A stretch of 64,000 nt of DNA from Panicum virgatum (GCF_016808335.1 NC_053153.1:12659033-12723032); one strand, 5' to 3'; counted from the first letter of the stretch, positions 22,868 through 34,203 are shown. The notes: generated from the sequence alone by a model not told the origin. Numbers and translations are program-made.

Positions 22868-24343
22868 CCACCACGACGTGCGGATTCGCCGCCGCGGCTC
22901 CAAATCTACCGCATTCAATGCGGTAGGTTTTCGCTGCCGCCGACAATCGGCCCCCACGATCAGCCACGACAGTCGGCGATAATTACGATGCGGTAACCGA
23001 CGGGGCGCGGCGGGACTGTAGCGCCGTCCCATCCACCAGCCACCGCCCACACCTCTCCGCCTACCCGAGGCAACCGCCTGAAAAGGTGCGCCCGCACCAC
23101 ACCGCGCGTACTGGGCCACGTCACCCACGATCAGTGGGAGACCCACGCACGACCGGCGACTCCACACCGTTTAGCGAACCATTATAGAATATTCCCTCCG
23201 AGAATTCTTTGCCATCGAGGGAATTCGATTCCGAGGCCTTACTGATCAGGGGTTCGAAGCCTGGCTCGTCGAGGGTTCGACAGGCGCCCCAGATCGCCAG
23301 AGTCAGGGACTGCATGGGCGTGCCATACAAGCAACTCTCGAATGCGGAGTTCGAGACGTCCCATGCAGTGTTCGAGGCCGGTCAAGGGTGCCTAGCAGGG
23401 GTATCCCATCGAGGGAGAGCATCGAGCCCTCGAACCCTATCGAACGGGTCTGAGCCCCGCCTAGCGAACCTTTACGAGTGCTTTATGCAATGTGTCCCGG
23501 GACCGCAAGCCGACCCTTATCGAACGGGTCACGGACGTCCACTTGAACCACCCGATAACAGCTCACTGAAGCAGACATGGCTTGCGGCCCGGGCATGGGT
23601 AGTACGGTGCGCTTCGCCCCTCCTCCCTGCGGAAGGGCGACGAGGGTCTTAACGAAAAAGTCGAGGGTCCCCTGAACGCCTTCACGCAGGACAGGGCTCG
23701 GGGGCTCCTCGCGCACCGTGGCTCAGGCCGCACCCTCGAATGAATTGGCTACCGTCGATTGTGCAACTCCACGTGTTTAACGAACCTCCCGCGCTTACAC
23801 GCGCCTGCCGGATTGCTCAACAGAATCGCGAGCCGCTGTACCAGCATGAAAAACATCGAGGTCGGCTGAAAGGAATGCCGAGGCCGGCTGAAAGGGTAGC
23901 TGGGCAGTCACCCCAATCAATCAACCATGCAGGCGACGTTTATAGCCCTTGGACGAGTGCGAGCACTCCTCCAAGGTCTCGGGGGCTACACCCGCGGGTG
24001 CGCTGGCGCGCCCCCACGGAGGAAACTTCACACGTTCGAGGATCGGAATTCTTCGCAGACCAGCTCGAACGCCCCCATCAGCACGATGGCGGCATCCCCA
24101 GCGGCAACGCCATGGTGCTCGAGGCAACTATGATCTGCATAGACACCTCAGAGTGGCCTCGCCACCACTTCTCCAGTGACGAACCCCGATCTTGGACTAG
24201 CCTCCTCCGACAACACTCGCCGGAGCACCGTCACACCCCCACCGGGCAAACTAAGATCCCTGCGGTCAGCACCCGAGTCTCACCCTCGAGGGACCAAGCC
24301 TCTGCAGGGCTGATGCTCATCCCTACAAAGGCTCGGAGGCTAC
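22868..24343. other. Non-coding region before the 3' LTR
   Basis: GC-rich internal sequence of the Tat element without a supported gene. Short direct repeats of the type CGAGGGTTCGA and CGAACGGGTC occur around 23270-23530. A polypurine-like AAAGGCTCGGAGG lies just before the 3' LTR (24328-24340). Confidence 0.5.
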
Positions 24344-25593
24344 TATTGGGTACTATGATTAGGGGCATCCTAATTAGGGGACTAAATCGCCTTTAAAATG
24401 CAAAACACATGTTAGACAAACGGGCCCACGAAGGCCAACAGTCTCCTTCCAATCCGAAGGAAAGGAAAAACTCAAAGAAGCCCAATCCACGGCCCAAGAA
24501 CACAGTGCGGCCCATCCGAGCCCCCCTCAAACCCGTGGGGCAATCTCCGCCTCGCTCGAGGGCTCCCCGCCGTGACCCTCGACAGCACCCCACGTCTTCG
24601 CCTCGCTCGAGGCCACCCCTCGACAGAAAGGACAAACGGCCATCCGCTCACCCGCCCGCCATATGGAGGCATTAAATGCTAACAGCTCCGCCACAGCGCC
24701 CGGGTCAGACGGCGTCAGATCACCACTCTGCACAGTGGCTGTGACCGGGGTCCTATCCACCAACTCCGGTCACTGCTCAGCCATCCCCGGCGTTGTGGCG
24801 CCACGGTGGGAACCTGCGACGCACTGTGTTGCGAACGTGCGCGGCGCTGCTCCTTCCACTGTGCTGCCAACTCCCCGTCCTTCCCTCGTACTTTCCTCTC
24901 CGCGGAACCCTCGAACGGCATGGGCACGACCCTTGGGCGCGGCCCGAACCTTGACCCGATCAAGCCCCCTGCCTGCAGGACCCTCGAAATGCCGCCACGT
25001 CGAACGCAGGGGACGGTACCCTCTACAGGAGCCACCATGCCGCCCGCTGAAGCTGCCAGGACGCCGGCGTGATCTCCGTAAGACCAAGGATGACGCCTAG
25101 GACGACCGCCACACCCGGCGCCTCACTCTCCAGTGCGGCACAGTGTACTTTCTATAGTAGTCGGCTACTGCACGCCCCCGATTCGGGGAGGAACGATGAC
25201 TTCTCCCCCTCCAGTACATGTACACCGCTCCTCCTTGTGTCTATAAAAGGGGGAGGCGGACTCAGCTCATCCGGGATCATCTCCAACACTCGGCACAACT
25301 CGCAGAATACACAACCGCTCTCCTGAGCCCCGATATTGGCACTCGCCTCAATCATCTAGCAGAGACCTCGGAGCTTCCCTCCCTCTCTCGCCTCGCTTGT
25401 ACCCCCTACTACATGCACCCCCGGTGCAGAATAGAATAGTGCGCTCGCACACCCTTACTGGACGTATGGCCCGCGGCCGGAACCAAGATAAATCCGTGCG
25501 TTCCTGTGTTATCTTTCGCATCAACCATCCAGAGGGAGAGATCACGTAGCATTTTACTAGTTGGTGCCGGACCGCCGGGTCAGGACACCGACA
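24344..25593 (+). repeat. 3' LTR of the Tat element
   Basis: 1,250 bp, collinear with the 5' LTR. It starts TATTGGGTACT where the 5' LTR has TGTCGGGTACC, so the terminal TG has become TA. It ends ACACCGACA, followed by the GTTAG duplication. Confidence 0.92.
25242..25248 (+). promoter_or_regulatory. LTR TATA box (3' LTR)
   Basis: TATAAAA in GTCTATAAAAGGGGG, at the position matching the 5' LTR box. It could drive read-out transcription into the downstream flank. Confidence 0.65.
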
Positions 25594-26516
25594 GTTAGGT
25601 GTGGCAAAGTATGACTAGGAATCAAACACCCAATTACTTCTCTGCAAATGCCACAAGCCCAAAACATAACATGGTGTTGCTCAATCACATGGTAAAAACA
25701 TATGGAGCTAGCAGAGTGATAACCTGACGCTGACCGCCACTCCCCCGCGCTGGTTGCTATAGGAGCTCCGGACGGCGGCCATGGCAGGTAGCTCTGGACG
25801 GCGGGCAGCAGGCGGAGCGCATGTGGTGGGATCGGGCCGCCGCTCCTCGAGCCTTCCCACACCCTGATCGTCGCTCCCACACCATGGACGAGTCGTGCTG
25901 GCCGCCGAAGGAGTTCCGAGCAGCGTCTGCAGGCCATAGCGGGCAGCTTCGAGAGGTTGCAGAGGAGGAGCGAAGGCTATGGCAGGGGAGTAACATTAGA
26001 AATGTTTGGATGTTGCTAGTGTTGTAGATGTGATTGTTGCAAGAGTTTATTTTGGTGTTTCATCTATTAATCTTTGATGTTGCAGTGTTTGTATTTTAAT
26101 ATTTCACTGTGCCCAATCTCAACCCATCATATGTTGATTTTGTTTGGAAATATTGCATGAAATATGTGTTTCGATGTTGCGGTGGAAATTAGAATACGAT
26201 GTTTACATTGAACTATTCTTTTTCATATTTTTTCACTGTTGCAATCTTATATTTTTATGTTTTAGATATTTTATTCTTGTCCGATCTATCAGACGTCGGG
26301 ACACTAGCAGCGCCGATACACTTCTGTGCAGACTTGCGCCATCCAACAATATCTCATTTCATCATCGTGAAATTAACGCGGTCGGGGAGCTTTTGTACCA
26401 ACACGGTAGGCGCCCGTTGGACGGACGAGGGAGCAGATTGAGTACCATATCCCTGTGCAAACCATGTTTGTCGTCTTTGTCTAGGGATGCAAATGGATTA
26501 CCTTTAGGTGCATCTC
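25594..26516. other. Intergenic, no gene supported
   Basis: A GC-rich patch at 25720-25960 is followed by AT-rich DNA. From about 26395 the sequence resembles 1910-1990 (GGACGGACGAGGGAGCAGA then GTGCAAACCATGTTTGT), marking the start of duplication copy C. Confidence 0.5.
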
Positions 26517-26519
26517 TAA

Positions 26520-27362
26520 GACTGACTCCAACAGCATACCCAAAGCCAAAATAGGTTCGGAACAGTGTATTTGAGTATCAAATTCCTCTCCAACCGACGA
26601 CGCAAACACCGGACGCATTTTGCGACGCAGCCGATGGGCGACGCAAAATTACGTCCCTCTCCACCGTGACGCATTCGTCCAGTGGTGGGCCCGCAACAGG
26701 GCGCGGCTGGCGCTTCCAGGCTCCGCACGGGGCACGGCGGGCCCGCGGCGGCGCTTGCAGGGTCTGCGAGGCAAGCCTGTGATGGAGCTCGGCGGCTCGA
26801 CGCTCGGCGGGGACCTCGGCGGTCAGATCTCGGCGGGGACCTCCTCGCCGGCGCGGCGGGTCCATGGCGGCCGGTGCGGTGGGGAGCAACCGGAGGCGGC
26901 GAGGCGGACCCGCGGTGGAGAGCGGCCGGCGTGGCGAGGCAGGGCCGCGGCGAGGAGCAGCTAGAGGCGGCGAGGCGGACCCGCGGCGGGGAGCGGCCGA
27001 CGCGGCGAGGTGGGCCCAAGATGAGGGGGCCCACGGGAGCGGCCAACGGCGAGGCTACACGGTGGGCATGCAGCTCGGCGGGCCACGGTCGGGCGAGGAT
27101 TGGCGGTCGGCGCGGCAACCCCACGGCAAGGCAGCGTGACGGGAAGGCAGCGCAGCGGGCGGCGGGCGGCGGCCGGGCGAGGAGCTGCGGGTGGGGGTCG
27201 GCGAGGAGCGGCAGGCGGCAGGCCGCGGCCGCCGGCCGGCCGCTAGGTGGAATGGGTGCCCTTGTTGGAGAAGGAAGATTTTGGGTGAGAGACTTGAAAA
27301 CTGTAGCACTACCTAAAACGTGAAATAGGTCTTGTTTTTTGGTGCTTTTGTTGGAGATAGTC
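26520..27362. mobile_element. PIF/Harbinger-like element with GC-rich cargo
   Basis: Termini GACTGACTCCAACAG and (reverse complement of the right end) GACTATCTCCAACAA form imperfect TIRs, flanked by a TAA duplication (26517-26519, 27363-27365). TAA and a CTCCAACA-type end fit PIF/Harbinger-derived MITEs of grasses. The 843-bp interior is very GC-rich, with GGCGAGGCGGACCCGCGG-like repeats, and lacks a transposase. It may be captured genic sequence. It is inserted in duplication copy C, because copy A lacks it. Confidence 0.75.
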
Positions 27363-30300
27363 TAACTCTCCTTAGTTTAAATATTTATAATTCTCCAGAA
27401 TATGATAGATCACCCGTTTGCACCTCTACTTTTTCGGTGGAGCCCAACGGACGCTGCCCGACCAGTGACAGTGCGTGCTTAGTGTTACCGGCTCACGTGG
27501 AGATGGAGCCGGTCGACAGCGCTGCGGTCCTATTGGAGAGATTGCGAATACGAGATAGTGGGTCTTGCAAGTCCAAATGGCACCCGTCCTTCTCCGTTGG
27601 CTCCGATGGTAACCGGGGAGGAGAGCGATACACTCGGTGATACTTATGCGCAGCTTTCGCCTGCATCTCCCGTGGCCAAACGTCATGGCTGCCAAGAAAA
27701 GTGGCAGACCAAACGAAACCGGCCCAGTGAGTTCTGAGTTCAGAGAAGCACAAAAACCTGGACGGCCAGCTGATGGATCTCTATGATAGCAGGCTCAATT
27801 GATCAGTTTGGGGCCTTGGCAAACCATCCAAGGCCCCACAAAACAAAAAAAGCTGAAATCTGTAACCACGAGGCTGGTACCAGCATAGTTAAGGCAAATG
27901 AGTAGCCAGTGAGATTACTAAAGCATTTCATAATACAAAGACAATGCAACCGGGCACAGGAGAATGAGCAACTTTAGCATCCATGCCAAACTGCAGCTGG
28001 AAGCGGGGGTAATCTGGTGATGATACATGCCATTGTAGCGAGTCCGATTGCAACTAGTAAGGGTGATACCATGTTTACTGATACACAGCTTTGCTTTGCA
28101 TGCCCGTGACCAAATGACCACTGTGGCGTATTATGGTGTGAGATGCTGGTAGCCGATGACTGGTTTCTAAAAAGTGATAAACCAAACAGGAAACTGTGTA
28201 TGAAAGTGATAGAACATGATCTCAGGGCTCGCCTGAATCATTGTAGATACCATAGAAAAAAATTTCAGCCCTTGACAAACCATCCAACAATATAAGACTC
28301 GTGCCTGTAGTCACTGGAAGGGTTTCGCAAATAGTAAGGCAAATGAGTGCTCTTTAAGATTATTGAAACATGTCCTAATACAAAGACAACAAGTTGAGAA
28401 TGGAATTATGGAAGTACGCATCACCTTCAGCTTCCATGCCAAACTGAAACAGAAAGTAGGGTGGTTCGGTGATAATATTTTCAAGCAGAAAAGAAAGGAA
28501 TCACAATCAGTTCGAGGGAATGAGTTCCTTATTGCTTTGCCCAAGTAGATCTTCCTGGCAAAAGTTATCTGTAGGAAAATAAAGTAAGAAACCATCAGGC
28601 CATTTGAAGCCTCAAAATAAAGAAATCTGAACAACACAAGTGTGCAGCAGGTTTTCGAAGTACATATGGCTTGAATGCTCATGCTGACTTCCAAGTTAAT
28701 AAAAAGAAATATGAGCAGCATCCTGTTTCACATCTGAACAGGACTTCCCATGGCCATAAATAACCTAAACCTAGAAACAGCGACGACGGTGGGCTTAATT
28801 TCATGAGCACAAGCAAGGGTGTGTTTTTTTGGGTACACATAATGTCATGCTGAAGTTACACTTGAAGAAAGGCTATATTTCAAACAAACCCATATTATGG
28901 ACAACTTCCCATCCAGCATGGATAGTATGACAGTTTTTTATTTCCTCTCAGTGGCAGGAGAGCTGCCCCTCATTGTAATAAGAAGGAATAAAGATAGTCC
29001 ACACAAAGAAGGCAAAGAACTATGAAAACACAAAACAAAGACAAAGGACCAACAGGGTCCGGCAAGACCATCGACAGCCACTTGAGGCCACAAACAAATG
29101 TGACCATATTAGAGGAGAAGAACAATGCAAGAGTGAGAACTACATAATTAATGGACAAAGCTACCTTTCTATCAGCGTGCACACTGAGTGAACAAAGTTT
29201 AATTGCTACAGTTTCCTAGACCATACATGTCTCACATACCCTAAAAGTTCTTCCCCTAAAATTTCTACTCTTTTCGTTTCTTTGTCTTTACAACTCACTT
29301 GTGCTTTGGACTCATGTATAGGACAGACATAATCATGCCAACTTTTGTCTACATTATGATTCAAACACAGATTGCGAACTAATTATGGGAATATGACCCA
29401 TTCCAGTGTTTGGTTCGTTTGAAAGTGTCGCAACTGACAACATGGACCCATGGAGTATGCAGGACAAAATGGAAAACTTATAGCTGAACTTCCGACATTG
29501 ATTACAACATTAAGAAAGCCACATGGGTCATGTACAAACTATAGAAGGATGTCAAATGTCCGAAAATTCAAATGGAGCCAACCTCATTTTCCTAACAGTA
29601 TTTGGGAAAGAAAACACCAATTACCAAAGATACTTATTATCAGCCAACTGTGGCTTGTACATGAAATGCCTATTTCTGATATTTTTACAGAGCAGTCCAG
29701 TTCAAAGTGGGCATTTCTATGTCACCTATAAGGTCCAAGGTCTACAAGCATGACAAGTCCTTCATGCACTACAAGTCTAAAACCGTAACCAGATTTGGAA
29801 TTTGTTCGCTAAGAGAAACTCAATATGAGGAACACACAGTTGAGTTACAACCATTCCATTTGATCAGTAAGACAACTGGGCTTCTGAACAAACTTAAACC
29901 CTGAGTAATGAAAACTAGGGCAGCATACTGAAAAAAATGCACACTACATATAAAAAGAACACATACTGTCAATGTACACCAAAGGAATCTAATAATGGAT
30001 ATAAATAACTTTAGGTTCTCAGAAGCAACAGGAGGGCATAGGAGAGCAACTGAGAAATAACAATCTCAATGCAATGCATACCACAGAGGAAGCACCACGT
30101 TACAGAAGTAGGAACAGAGTAACTCACTCTCGCCCCCGAAGAGACAGGATAAGAGAAAATCATGAAGCACCCAATTCATTATAATCTCATGAAATTCAGT
30201 AACTAGAAGTCATAAGCTGCTCGAGCTTAGATGTAAACACAAATCTACCGCTTAGCTACTACGAAAGCCAAACCACTAGTTAAACCAGATTTGCCCCCAT

Positions 30301-30420
30301 CCCTGATTTTCATCGGGATGAATCAAAATCTGCAGAGCTCTCGATCAACGGCAAGCTAACCAAACCCTAGCTATAACCAGCGCACAAATCGTCTAAAGAC
30401 AACTACAGCAAAGGAATCAG
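27363..30420. repeat. Segmental duplication, copy C
   Basis: Collinear with copy A, starting in the block shared with 2100 and extending to about 30420, where only inverted copy B still matches. It directly abuts the 3' side of the minus-strand gene at 30615-30896, so it is probably the source locus, and it may include the 3' UTR or a 3' UTR intron of that gene. No conserved coding is seen in the duplicated part. Confidence 0.75.
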
Positions 30421-30614
30421 CCAAATAACCAATTAACCAACTGGAAATTCGAATCTACTGTCTCCAAACACCAAACCCTCCCCGCATGAACCCATCCAGC
30501 AATCGACACCTACCAAACCCGCCTATCCCCCAATCTCTTCGACCAAATTCATACGACACGGAGCAGCATCGAGATTCATCCAGCAGAGGGAGGAGCGTAC
30601 CGGCAACGGGCGTT

Positions 30615-30896
30615 TCAGGACGACGGTGGGCTGCCGGAGTGGCGGGTGATGAGGTCGTCGTAGGGGTCGCGGCGCCCGGCGGCCTGGCTGATCTGGGGGT
30701 CCCAGGAGAGCTGGGAGTTGAAGCGGTCGAAGGTCCAGAAGCCGTAGGGGCGGAGCGGGAGGCTCCACGCCGCCTTGGTGCGCTCGCACCGCTCCTTCAT
30801 CCGGTAGACGTGCTCCCGCCGCACCTGGTCGCGCTTGTCCGGGTCCTCCATCAAACGGAGGATCAGGTTCTCCGCGAACTCCATGATGAAACCCAT
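30615..30896 (-). CDS. Small conserved plant protein, probably mitochondrial
   Basis: A single-exon frame of 93 aa starts MGFIMEFAENLILRLMEDP; the ATG is at 30896. The middle is rich in charged helix (REHVYRMKERCERTKAAW), followed by LPLRPYGFWTFDRFNSQLSW and GRRDPYDDL near the C-terminus. The stop is TGA at 30615. I recognise this layout as a short protein conserved across land plants; from memory it corresponds to an Arabidopsis protein found in mitochondria and linked to respiratory complex I preparations. That link is uncertain. There is no cleavable presequence; the first 18 residues are an amphipathic helix. An alternative start is Met5. Its 3' flank is duplicated twice upstream in the window, but the coding exon is not. 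Confidence 0.8.
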   Translation of the reverse strand: MGFIMEFAENLILRLMEDPDKRDQVRREHVYRMKERCERTKAAWSLPLRPYGFWTFDRFNSQLSWDPQISQAAGRRDPYDDLITRHSGSPPSS

Positions 30897-31311
30897 CGCC
30901 GCCGCCGGTCTGCTCCTCCGCGCCGGTGAGCTTGGGATCTGCTGGTGCGCGTCCCTCTCGGTCGCTCCTGCGGTCTGCGTCTGCCTGCGGTGGCGGAGTG
31001 GTGCGGCTGGTTCCTGCGTCGGCTTCGCCGACGCGTTGGCAATTGGAGTCTTGGGCCTGGCAGTTGGGCTTTGCTGGTGGGAGGCAAAATGGCCAAGTTG
31101 GGCCAAAAGGGCACGGTCTGCGTAACTGCACCACAAATCGAAAATATATTTTTTTTAAAAAAACGAAAATATAAAATAAAAAAATAAAAAAACCGCTAGA
31201 GGGCCGGTTTGGAACGGAGCCCTCAGAAAAAAAAACAGGGAACCCCGAAATCTAGTTGTCTTAGAGTGACAGATAAGCCCGTATCGTGGAACTAGAACAT
31301 TTATTTGAGAG
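30897..31311. other. Upstream region of the small gene
   Basis: GC-rich 5' leader region to about 31080, then an A/T-rich stretch with A-runs (31140-31195). No clear TATA box was chosen. The longer ORFs here are upstream extensions of the gene frame without its own start context. Confidence 0.45.
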
Positions 31312-31639
31312 TCTTTAACCTCTGTACCCTTATGAAAATTATTTTTGACCTCCATGCCCCTAAAAAGATCTCACACCTGGATACCCTGCCACCAATCTTT
31401 TTTTACCCACATACCCTTCCATCCATGTACCGTCACAAGATAACAGATGTACCGTCACAAGATAACGGTGAAGGAGTCCTGACAGCTGGGACTCAGCAAC
31501 GGAAATGACCATATTGCCCCTGTGAGTTCAATGCCTCTTCACCCTTCCTCCCAGAATCGAGCCGCCCCGAGACTAATCTCCTCCTTCTCGCCCCTCTCTC
31601 CAAAGGTGGCAGCCAATGGCGGACCCAATGGGTGGGCCA

Positions 31640-32134
31640 CATATGCCATGACAACTAAATATTCTAACTCACCTGATACTAATCAGGAGCTTGATTATTG
31701 ATTTGTTGAGATAAATATGGAGTTGCTTTCTTGTATGTGGTCATCGATCCTTCCAACTCATTTAATTCTTTTGATGCACAAAAGGTATGTAGACTAGCTG
31801 AGTTCTACCTAACAACATTAAAATATGTAATTTGATGAAATTTGAATTGCAACTTGACAATTATATTGATGATGTGAGGAAAAATTATAGTTTCAAAAGC
31901 CTTGTGAATCTTGTTGATCTCTCAGTAAAGTTTGTTCAAACAAATAGACACACATTGTATTGTATGGTTTACACGCTTCTCAAATTAGTATTGCTTTTAC
32001 AAGTGGCGACGACAAGTGTTGAAAGGGTATTTTCTACAATGGTTTCAGTCAAAACTGAGAAAAGAAATAAGTTGGGTGATGTTCTTTTGGATGATTGTCT
32101 TGTCATATTCATTGAGCGGGATATTTTTCTTTGA
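31640..32134 (+). pseudogene. hAT transposase C-terminal remnant
   Basis: The frame 31832-32134 reads ...LDNYIDDVRKNYSF, then VATTSVERVFSTM and LDDCLVIFIERDIF. These are the hAT C-terminal dimerisation domain signatures found in ZMYM1-like hAT proteins of plants. Weaker matches upstream (31640-31830) are broken by stops and frame changes. The DNA-binding and catalytic parts are absent, so this is a dead fragment. Confidence 0.75.
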
Positions 32135-32755
32135 GTGGATGAAAATGATATAGCCGAAACTTTCATGAAGTCGCTTCTTTTATTCATTCGAACTAGTATG
32201 TTTGAACTATTTATATTATAATTAATGAAAATCTGTATTTGACTATTGAAATATAAGATTTAATGTACTTTTTATTCTTGCAAGTTGTAAACGAATTTTT
32301 TGGAGAAATTTAAATTTTATTACCGAATTATATATGAATTATACCGAATTACAAGTGGAAAAAATATTGCGGCATATCCTCCGTGGAATCCTAGGTACGC
32401 CACTGGCAGCCGCCGCCGACGGCCGGCGCTGACCGGATCAGCGTGGTGCGCCGCCGCGCAGTGCCGCGCGGGACCGGCCCAGGCGCTGCCGCGCAGTGCG
32501 CCGCGTGCTCGCGCCGACAGGGCTGCCGATTGGGGCGCGGTCGGCGGCGTGCGTACCGCGGGCCGCGCGGTGGGGACGCACTCGCCGCCGGCTGCTCGCG
32601 TGGCAGCCGCGGGGCGCGCCCTCGCCCAGGGCGCCAGGCCAGCCGCTGTGCAGCCGTCAGATCGATCGATCGCTGCTGGTGCTGGCCTGCTGCTGAAGCA
32701 CCGGTCCATCTGTTCCCTTTGTCCTGTTGCAATCATCTCACCGCGTTCCTGATTC

Positions 32756-32761
32756 TATAAA
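32756..32761 (+). promoter_or_regulatory. TATA box of the subtilase fragment
   Basis: TATAAA in GATTCTATAAAGCC, 64 bp upstream of the ATG at 32820, with a pyrimidine-rich leader (CACTCGCTCACTCAC). The fragment thus kept its promoter. Confidence 0.5.
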
Positions 32762-32819
32762 GCCACTGTTCCGATCTACCATTGCCATCGCCACTCTTAC
32801 CTTCACTCGCTCACTCACA

Positions 32820-32999
32820 ATGTGGTGCCATGGCGAGAGATGTGTGATCTTTGCTGTGGCCGCCGCGGCCCTCTTGGCGCCGGCTGCCGCCGCCGCCGGA
32901 CGAGACGACCGACAGACGTACATCGTCCACATGCCCCACTCGGCCATGCCGAATGACGTACGTACTCTTCTTCTGTGTTCATCTCAAGGGCAACATTGA
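32820..32999 (+). pseudogene. Subtilisin-like protease, N-terminal fragment
   Basis: From ATG 32820 the protein starts with a signal peptide (hydrophobic FAVAAAALLAPAAAAA, cleavage likely after it). It then reads QTYIVHMPHSAMPND, the first strand of the inhibitor_I9 propeptide of plant secreted subtilases (SBT family). After residue 46 homology stops at a GTACGTAC that looks like an intron donor, and the frame ends at 32999. The catalytic domain is not in this window. It is a truncated gene with promoter, signal peptide and propeptide start only, within the TIR composite. In full subtilases the enzyme acts in the apoplast. Confidence 0.72.
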
Positions 33000-33076
33000 G
33001 TACAATCTTTCACATGTCCCACTCGGCCACGTACTCTTCTTGTACTCTTCTGTGTTCAGCTCAAGGGCAACATTGT
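32928..33076. repeat. Local direct duplication at the subtilase breakpoint
   Basis: The segment with CACATGYCCCACTCGGCCA, GTACTCTTCTTC and CAAGGGCAACATTG occurs at 32928-32997 and again at 33012-33076. This indicates a small tandem duplication at the truncation point. Confidence 0.65.
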
Positions 33077-33230
33077 CTTTTTACAACTCCGTTAGGCACT
33101 GTTACATCTCATTCCGTCCAAAAGGGTACGTGAGTAAAAAAAGATTGGCGGCAGAATATACAGGTACAACTGATATTTTTAGAGGTATGGAGGTCAAGAG
33201 TAACTTTCATAAGGGTATAGAGGTTAAAGA

Positions 33231-34203
33231 AGATAGGTCAGATTGTAAGTAGGCAATCAAACAAAGCTTCTTTGATCGACTGTAACTGTTCGGTACTACA
33301 ATGCGGGCGATATGATAATATAGTTCTAATCCAGTCACTTCCATGTGCTGATTATCCTAGATCACGGGGGTTAAAATGTGAATGGAAAAGAGGCGATGGC
33401 TGTTTCGATGACTAATGTCAGGCTGCAACGTGACACGTTATGATTTACACGAGTTATAGGATAGCATAACATGATATAGCCTGGTTAGACATGAAAAGGT
33501 CGCAATGTCGCATAGCCAATTGTAGCTCAAGCATATTTTGGCTTTAACTAGTTGCTGTACTAGCCAGTAGGGATGAGTATAATTTCCACTGGCATAGAGA
33601 GAATTTCAGTGTGCGCTAAACTGCTAATCCACCAAAGTTGGTCTGTTTGGACTTTGGAAGAGCTAAAGTTGAGTGCTAAACTTTAACACCTATTAGCACT
33701 CATACCTTTGCTACAGATTGTGAGTCTTAGCTAAACACCTTTGCTATAGATTATGAATCTTAGCTAAACTTTAGCTCACTGTATTAGCACTCCCATTTGG
33801 ATACACTACACTCCTATTTGGATACACTATTGCTGAAGTTTAGCATTTTCACTTATTGGATTCAAACAGGGCAGACGGACAAGCTGAAACTTGCTAAAAT
33901 TATTCATTTGTTCGGCCCCAAATGTGGATAAGTACTCTATGATTAGTCAATCGACACAAATTTGAGCACCAAATCAACGATCAGCATTTGGCATTTGTCA
34001 CCCTCTTAGATTTCGCTCAACTTTCGCCGCTGCTTTTGATTTTAATTCTACAACTACGCTCAGGAAAACTAAATTACACACAGGCACAGATATACTACCT
34101 ACATATGTTAAACATGGCAGCGACTGCACAATGGGCAAAGCCCAGACACTAAAACTATCAGGAGGGATCACACGCTGACAAAGAATCAGAAGCTCTGCCT
34201 TTG
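33231..34203. other. Intergenic between composite and CABIN1-like gene
   Basis: AT-rich DNA containing the MITE at 33641-33871. The 3' UTR and polyadenylation site of the downstream minus-strand gene must lie within 33900-34203. No other gene was seen. Confidence 0.5.
33641..33871. mobile_element. MITE with CTGTTTGG-type ends
   Basis: The left end GTCTGTTTGGACTTTGG pairs imperfectly with the right end (reverse complement CCCTGTTTGAATCCAATA). The interior is rich in GCTAAACTTTAGC-like words and a duplicated ATTTGGATACACTA. A related partial copy lies at 59548-59680. The target duplication is not certain. Confidence 0.55.

Larger units (their letters stand above)
11353..25593 (+). mobile_element. 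Tat-lineage Ty3/gypsy LTR retrotransposon, decayed
   Basis: Two LTRs (11353-12648 and 24344-25593) flank gag, protease, RT, RNase H, an extra RNase H-like domain and a truncated integrase, with a long antisense region before the 3' LTR. The 5-bp target duplication GTTAG is intact on both sides (11348-11352, 25594-25598). Domain order, the extra RNase H and an antisense gene between pol and the 3' LTR define the Tat group. Gag-pol is broken by multiple stops and frameshifts, and most of the integrase core and the C-terminal region are deleted, so the copy cannot be autonomous. The LTRs differ mostly by C/T and G/A transitions plus a 46-bp indel, consistent with methylated, ageing DNA. Confidence 0.93.
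31312..33230. mobile_element. TIR-flanked composite carrying gene fragments
   Basis: Inverted arms of about 107-112 bp lie at 31312-31418 (from TCTTTAACCTCTGTACCC) and 33119-33230, whose reverse complement reads TCTTTAACCTCTATACCC. They share the CTTATGAAA, GACCTCCAT and CCAATCTTTTTTTAC segments. Between them are a hAT transposase remnant and the promoter plus N-terminus of a subtilase. Long TIRs around unrelated gene pieces resemble a Pack-MULE, but no 9-bp target duplication was identified, and the arms could instead be two independent repeat copies. Confidence 0.5.

Noticed and set aside
26516..27323. Frames of 202-213 aa on both strands
   Set aside because: They lie inside the GC-rich cargo of a PIF/Harbinger-like element and read through its terminal repeats.
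32300..32760. Arg/Ala-rich frames upstream of the subtilase fragment
   Set aside because: They overlap its TATA box and leader and show no domain.
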